Shown here: piece after piece, positions 6,583 to 9,445 of the stretch | Position numbering within the stretch: position 1 is the stretch's first letter | How the letters are laid out: every line of letters begins with the position of its first letter | Origin: CAYFJO01 sp964343305 | GTDB taxonomy: Bacteria; Planctomycetota; Planctomycetia; Pirellulales; Pirellulaceae | Assembly (NCBI GenBank): GCA_964343305.1 | Contig: CAYFJO010000424.1 | Location: 1 to 9,445, forward strand | Direction: 5' to 3' | DNA length: 9,445 nt | Made by a program: the position numbers and the translations under genes | Notes under the pieces: generated by a model | Database searches by the model: none | Told to the model about the DNA's origin: nothing | What the model saw: the letters and a program-made list of their open reading frames with translations, nothing else

Positions 6583-7221
6583 ATGAACCTGCTTGATCGG
6601 TGCATACGATTCTACATTCACGAAAGCCTCTGGTGGATCGCTAGTTTCGCTGGTCTTTTTGGTCTGCTCGCATGGAAGTATTGGGGCCACTCAGTTCTCA
6701 TTCCACTCGTCATCGGAGCAGGCATAGCGTTCCTTTTGCCCTGGCCTTTCTGTCGTCGCTCTGCGCCGAACTATGTCGTGCTCAAGCGGCACCTGATTAA
6801 CATTGGATTCGGCGTTCTGATTGTGATGGTTGGATTACGATTCGCTGGGCAATCCACATTGGGCACTTTCCTCTTTACCTATTACCTGTCGTTCACCGTC
6901 GGATTCCTTTTCTGGAATGTTACCGACGATATCTACGACATGGTCAATTGGTTATCACACCCACTGGAGTACGGACGGTCGCCAGATGAAATCCATTTAC
7001 TTGCACAGCGGCGCGACACTGGAACTCTCAATCGGCTGTGGCGATACCGCTACGACGACGAATGGGATGTCGGAATAACGGGAATCGAGACTTTTGCATT
7101 TGAAGACGGCCGATGCAATTCGATGACGCCGGATGAGGTTTTCAACGAGTATCTCGGTTGGTACGATCGTGAAGACATCGAAGAAATGCGAGACAAAGCG
7201 ATTGACGAATACCTGGAATGA
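6583..7221 (+). CDS. Hypothetical four-helix membrane protein
   Basis: The product is 212 residues and I do not recognise the family. Four hydrophobic segments lie at about 15-33, 36-54, 70-87 and 92-112. A soluble acidic C-terminal half follows (about 113-212), rich in Asp, Glu, Trp and Tyr (RLWRYRYDDEWDVGITGIETFAF; NEYLGWYDREDIEEMRD). ATG 6583 is the first start in frame after the structured segment; no clear Shine-Dalgarno precedes it. No catalytic motif was seen. The gene is first of three unrelated plus-strand genes separated by attC-like repeats, so it is probably a cassette gene. The segment right after its stop (7222-7366) ends in the first 55-base repeat. The reading frame is intact and there is no competing frame on the other strand. 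Confidence 0.75.
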   Translation: MNLLDRCIRFYIHESLWWIASFAGLFGLLAWKYWGHSVLIPLVIGAGIAFLLPWPFCRRSAPNYVVLKRHLINIGFGVLIVMVGLRFAGQSTLGTFLFTYYLSFTVGFLFWNVTDDIYDMVNWLSHPLEYGRSPDEIHLLAQRRDTGTLNRLWRYRYDDEWDVGITGIETFAFEDGRCNSMTPDEVFNEYLGWYDREDIEEMRDKAIDEYLE

Positions 7222-7312
7222 GCTGGACGGCCAAAGTGTGGCCGCAAGGTCCCCTTCGTGGATCGCCTTCGCACTTTGTTCAACGGGCGTCCCGCTGGTA
7301 GGATCAGTCGTG

Positions 7313-7367
7313 TTTCAACGTTGCTCGCTTCGTTGACGGCGGCGACGGCCACACTAACCGTTGGGCG
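7313..7367 (+). repeat. attC-like recombination site, copy 1 (candidate)
   Basis: It matches 8041-8095 at 48 of 55 positions. The right end is CCGTTGGGC, whose GTTGGGC (7360-7366) fits the integron R' consensus GTTRRRY. Near the left end TTCAAC and a GTTGC box can pair with GTTGGGC and GCGAC if G-T pairs are allowed. Farther out, AGTGTGGCCG at 7235-7244, just after the upstream gene's stop, is perfectly complementary to CGGCCACACT at 7345-7354, so the true site could extend over about 7225-7366. The next gene starts only six bases beyond the R' box, as in integron cassettes. Confidence 0.55.
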
Positions 7368-7372
7368 ATCGA

Positions 7373-7753
7373 ATGGCTGCAAAGCAATTCACGATTCGTC
7401 GGCTGTTGATCAACGTAACGATTCTGTGCGTCGTCCTTGCCCTTGCCGTCACCTTCCCGCAACTCGCACGGTCGTTGACGCTGTTTCTGTTGTTGTATCT
7501 ACCCACCCTCATCGTTCTGGGTACGGCGTGCTACTTTTCATCACAACCAATACGGACGCTATTGGTTGTGGTTGTCGGGGCGATTCTTGGTTGGGTAGTT
7601 TCGCCAAGGATTTTCGTTAATCGGGATGTGCCGATGACGTTTTGGGACTCGTTCATTTTGGACTTTAAGACGGCCGGTGTATTCACGGCTGTTGCCGCTC
7701 TCGTGTTTGCCGTTTTTGATTGGGCAATCACTGCCACTTCACGCCGCCCATGA
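7373..7753 (+). CDS. Small hypothetical membrane protein with FTIRRLL N-terminus
   Basis: The product is 126 residues from ATG 7373. The in-frame TTG at 7361 would lie inside the R' box of the preceding attC-like site and adds only four residues, so ATG is preferred. The N-terminus MAAKQFTIRRLLINVTILCVV is of a type seen on many planctomycete membrane proteins: a short Phe-x-Ile-Arg-x-Leu-Leu lead into a first helix. Further hydrophobic segments lie at about 33-52, 60-77 and 100-118, giving roughly four helices and very short loops. No functional motif was seen and the family is not recognised. There is no ribosome binding site; the start lies six bases past the recombination-site end, so translation may depend on a leaderless or cassette-supplied context. 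A TGA stop at 7751-7753 is followed directly by a 9-base inverted-repeat arm. Confidence 0.7.
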   Translation: MAAKQFTIRRLLINVTILCVVLALAVTFPQLARSLTLFLLLYLPTLIVLGTACYFSSQPIRTLLVVVVGAILGWVVSPRIFVNRDVPMTFWDSFILDFKTAGVFTAVAALVFAVFDWAITATSRRP

Positions 7754-7874
7754 GCATGTTCGCTAAGGCCCTAACGGGCACGCCTTCGATTTGGTGCAAA
7801 CCGTGTTTTGAAATAGAATCGAATAGTCGTTCGACGTTGTTCGATGTCGCGGGCATCGGCGTCGAACATGCCAA

Positions 7875-8001
7875 CCGATGACCGGGCTTCCTTGCCCGTT
7901 GATCGTATGCGGATGGACGCCGCCAATTTGTTGGATCAGTGCGGTGTTACGCCGTGCAGCTTTGACCTCGGGTCACGGACTACTTCCCTTTGACGGCGCG
8001 G
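7875..8001 (+). repeat. 127-base repeat, copy 2
   Basis: Same orientation as 6244-6370 with three substitutions and no gaps. The flanks of the two copies differ on both sides, so the repeat has sharp ends at CCGATGACC and GACGGCGCGG. The short open frame (7907-7993) survives here too, with Tyr to Asn, Asn to Asp and Pro to Ser changes relative to copy 1. No target-site duplication or terminal inverted repeats are visible. Confidence 0.85.
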
Positions 8002-8040
8002 TTTGATTGACGGCCGGCGATGTCATAGAATCAAATTGTT

Positions 8041-8095
8041 ATTCAACGTCGCTTGCTTCGTTAACGGCGGCGACGGCCATGTTAACCGTTGGGCG
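8041..8095 (+). repeat. attC-like recombination site, copy 2 (candidate)
   Basis: ATTCAAC at 8041-8047 fits the R'' consensus RYYYAAC and GTTGGGC at 8088-8094 fits R' (GTTRRRY). The two can pair at six of seven positions counting G-T pairs. Inside, GTCGC (8048-8052) pairs with GCGAC (8069-8073 region), as L''/L' boxes would. The span of 54 bases equals a short attC. The two strands of the stem are unequal: R'' and L'' touch, whereas about 13 bases separate L' and R', which is unusual and is the main reason for caution. Confidence 0.6.
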
Positions 8096-8157
8096 TCCCA
8101 ATTCGGTTTGTCGTTTAATTTCTCGCAGGGTCAGCACTTTCGGAAGCTAATACAACT

Positions 8158-8164
8158 GAGGTGG
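8158..8164 (+). promoter_or_regulatory. Ribosome binding site of the PDZ gene
   Basis: GAGGTGG lies four bases before ATG 8169, a good Shine-Dalgarno at short spacing, and fixes that start. It is the only plus-strand gene in the window with a clear one. Confidence 0.7.
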
Positions 8165-8168
8165 CTCA

Positions 8169-9032
8169 ATGATACGTAATCGTAAATCGCTCGTGTTGAT
8201 CGCGACTCTGTTTCTCGCAAAGGCAGCACTGTGCGAAGAACATAAGCCTGCCTTCCTTGGGCCGCGATTTTCCCGTTCAGAGGGGAATGGTGCAACGATT
8301 GTCGAAATACTTCCAGATACCGCCGCTGCAAAGGCAAAACTACAAGTCAATGATACTATCGTGGCGATTCACGGTTTCAGTCGTGATGCCTTCGTTCAAT
8401 CGTTATTTCAGAGCATTGAGAAAAGGACGAAACAAAAACTTGATTTCGTTATTGTTGATAGCGGTCAATGGTTAATTGATACCATCGAGAAACAGCCTGT
8501 CGGTACGAAGATGACCTTCGGAGTGAATCGTAACGGAAAGAGAATTAAGATAACTGTTACGTTGAGTGCCCGACCATTGTTACGTCAGAAGAACCCGCCA
8601 AGAGTTTATGGTGGAACGCTGAAACTCGCTGGCGGAACGTACCAAATTAACAAATATAAACTTGGACACAATTTGGTCATCTCTGACGCTGTTGGATACA
8701 TCGATGGGAACTACGAGCAAACAGGGGCAGGACTTCTTGAATTCAACTTAGATAAAGATGCAGTGCTTGATGTATCTGGCGATGTCGAACTTGCGGGAAT
8801 ACTCCACGTCGGACTGTCAAACGTCAATCCAAAAGTCGGAGATACTTTCGAGATAATCCGTAATGCAAAATCGATTAAAGGTAGCTTCGGAAAATTGATG
8901 CTGCCAACTCTAAACGAAGGGTTGGGTTGGAAGATCTTCTATGACAACATCAACGCAGGTACTGATTTTGATCAGGATGGAAAGCACGATGTCACTTTAG
9001 TTGTTGTTGAAAGAAGCTCGAAAAATAAGTGA
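8169..9032 (+). CDS. Secreted protein with PDZ domain and beta-rich C-terminal module
   Basis: The product is 287 residues. Residues 1-19 form a signal peptide (MIRNRKSLVLIATLFLAKA) with a likely signal peptidase I site after AKA; Cys22 is not in a proper lipobox. Residues about 28-132 carry a PDZ-like fold: GATIVEILPDTAAAKAKLQVNDTIVAIHG at 41-69 is the peptide-binding core, and VGTKMTFGVNRNGKRIKITVTL at 111-132 closes it, with about 40 extra residues between. Residues about 180-282 match the beta-rich module often found near the C-termini of large PEP-CTERM or autotransporter-like planctomycete adhesins: Gly-x-Leu-Glu strands, a GDTFEII turn, then LPTLNEGLGWKIFYDN and a terminal DFDQDGKHDVTLVVV. 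There is no protease domain, so it is not a DegP-type enzyme; a periplasmic or surface binding protein is more likely. Its coding sequence is visibly more AT-rich than the minus-strand genes, consistent with acquisition as a cassette. Confidence 0.85.
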   Translation: MIRNRKSLVLIATLFLAKAALCEEHKPAFLGPRFSRSEGNGATIVEILPDTAAAKAKLQVNDTIVAIHGFSRDAFVQSLFQSIEKRTKQKLDFVIVDSGQWLIDTIEKQPVGTKMTFGVNRNGKRIKITVTLSARPLLRQKNPPRVYGGTLKLAGGTYQINKYKLGHNLVISDAVGYIDGNYEQTGAGLLEFNLDKDAVLDVSGDVELAGILHVGLSNVNPKVGDTFEIIRNAKSIKGSFGKLMLPTLNEGLGWKIFYDNINAGTDFDQDGKHDVTLVVVERSSKNK

Positions 9033-9081
9033 ACGTTGCCATCCATCCGTCCTTTGTTTGGGATCGCAAGATTTGTTTCGG

Positions 9082-9230
9082 GACGCCCAGCAACGCACGG
9101 CCGCTGAGTTCGGCATCCATTCCGAATCGCCTTGAACAAGACTCCACGATCCAACATTGTTAAACTCAACTCGTCTGCGTGGCCGTTTAGTGTCCCAACC
9201 TGCGGCGACGGCTGTGAGAAACCGTTGGCG
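9082..9230 (+). repeat. Degenerate third attC-like site (weak candidate)
   Basis: GCGGCGACGGC at 9202-9212 and AACCGTTGG at 9220-9228 repeat the two best-conserved blocks of the 55-base repeat in the right order and spacing, but the R' box reads GTTGGCG, off consensus. About 120 bases upstream, GGGACGCCCAGCAAC (9082-9096) is close to the reverse complement of the GTTGGGCGTCCC end of copy 2, and CACGGCCG nearby can pair with CGGCTGTG when a G-T pair is allowed. A shorter alternative hairpin uses GTCCCAAC (9192-9199) with GTTGGCGGGAC (9224-9234). Confidence 0.35.
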
Positions 9231-9234
9231 GGAC

Positions 9235-9411
9235 ATGGCGAGGTCGCGATTGATGTCGTTCAACTGGCAAGTAATTCCCACACGATTTCACTATCTGAAG
9301 AACATCGTATTGGAGGCTCGTCCTAATGACCTTGGGATCGCATTGCATGATTCCGACCTTGGTCGTCATGTCGGACCGGGCGAGAAACTGAGTCGGGATG
9401 AGCGTGTTTGA
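9235..9411 (+). CDS. Possible small cassette ORF, doubtful
   Basis: ATG 9235 opens 58 codons to the TGA at 9409-9411, starting a few bases after the degenerate attC-like site, as cassette genes do; ATG 9253 is an alternative start. The middle reads MSFNWQVIPTRFHYLKNIVLEA, which looks protein-like, but the later part (RHVGPGEKLSRDERV) does not and no domain is recognised. There is no ribosome binding site. It could be a truncated gene or chance. The rest of 9033-9445 shows no other credible gene on either strand. Confidence 0.25.
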   Translation: MARSRLMSFNWQVIPTRFHYLKNIVLEARPNDLGIALHDSDLGRHVGPGEKLSRDERV

Positions 9412-9445
9412 TTAGCGGATAGGTAATACCTTGGTGGGCATCTTT

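Larger units (their letters stand above)
7754..8168. other. 415-base cassette spacer without a gene
   Basis: No credible protein is encoded. The spacer starts with GCATGTTCG (7754-7762), the exact complement of CGAACATGC at 7863-7871, so the first 118 bases after the gene 7373-7753 can close into a loop. Then come copy 2 of the 127-base repeat (7875-8001), an unremarkable AT-richer link, and the second attC-like repeat (8041-8095). A 73-base leader then reaches the PDZ gene. A GCCCTAACGG at 7768-7777 resembles the complement of the R' end with one inserted base and could be a far left arm of the site, but the resulting 327-base span is much longer than usual attC sites. Confidence 0.55.

Noticed and set aside
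7050..7382. 110-codon minus-strand frame over the attC-like site
   Set aside because: It is antisense to the end of the membrane protein gene and to the repeat; the composition is low-complexity Ser/Arg with no motif.
6244..8001. Composite transposon bounded by the 127-base repeats
   Set aside because: The repeats have no terminal inverted repeats, encode no transposase and show no target-site duplication.
7313..8095. CRISPR array from repeated units
   Set aside because: Only two copies exist, 728 bases apart, separated by a gene and other repeats; there is no regular spacing and no cas gene.

Overview
The window looks like planctomycete chromosome, most likely from the Pirellulaceae/Rhodopirellula side. 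The evidence is family content only: a DUF1559 pilin-like protein with the H-X9-DG motif, an FG-GAP/VCBS protein with one N-terminal membrane anchor, a TPR-AAA ATPase, and a small membrane protein opening with the 'FTIRRLL' type N-terminus common in that phylum. No rRNA, tRNA, CRISPR array, transposase or integrase was seen.

Left part (1-5924, all minus strand, GC-rich). Reading in the direction of transcription, a TPR/AAA+ ATPase (5924-4575) is followed by a TPR protein with about six membrane helices (4432-3131). After a 202-base gap come three exported or membrane-anchored proteins: a DUF1559 pilin-like protein fused to a PA14 domain (2928-1864), a Cys-rich lipoprotein (1785-1168), and an FG-GAP/VCBS protein cut by the left edge (1134-1). 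The first pair suggests a cytoplasmic ATPase working with a membrane partner that has its own TPR platform. The last three have short gaps (78 and 33 bases) and look like a surface-protein operon.

Boundary (5925-6582). A 105-base inverted-repeat element (5944-6048) lies just upstream of the ATPase start. After it comes about 530 bases without a convincing gene. That stretch holds the first copy of a 127-base repeat and a strongly self-complementary segment.

Right part (6583-9445, plus strand, AT-richer towards the end). Three unrelated genes read the same way: a four-helix membrane protein, a small membrane protein, and a secreted PDZ protein. They are separated by non-coding segments carrying a shared 55-base repeat (7313-7367 and 8041-8095). 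Both copies end in GTTGGGC, which fits the integron R' consensus GTTRRRY, and in one case the next start codon follows within a few bases. A weaker third site lies near 9082-9230. The best reading is a run of integron-type gene cassettes (an array without a visible integrase), but attC identity rests on eye-level motif and fold inspection. A second copy of the 127-base repeat (124/127 identical) lies inside one of the cassette spacers.
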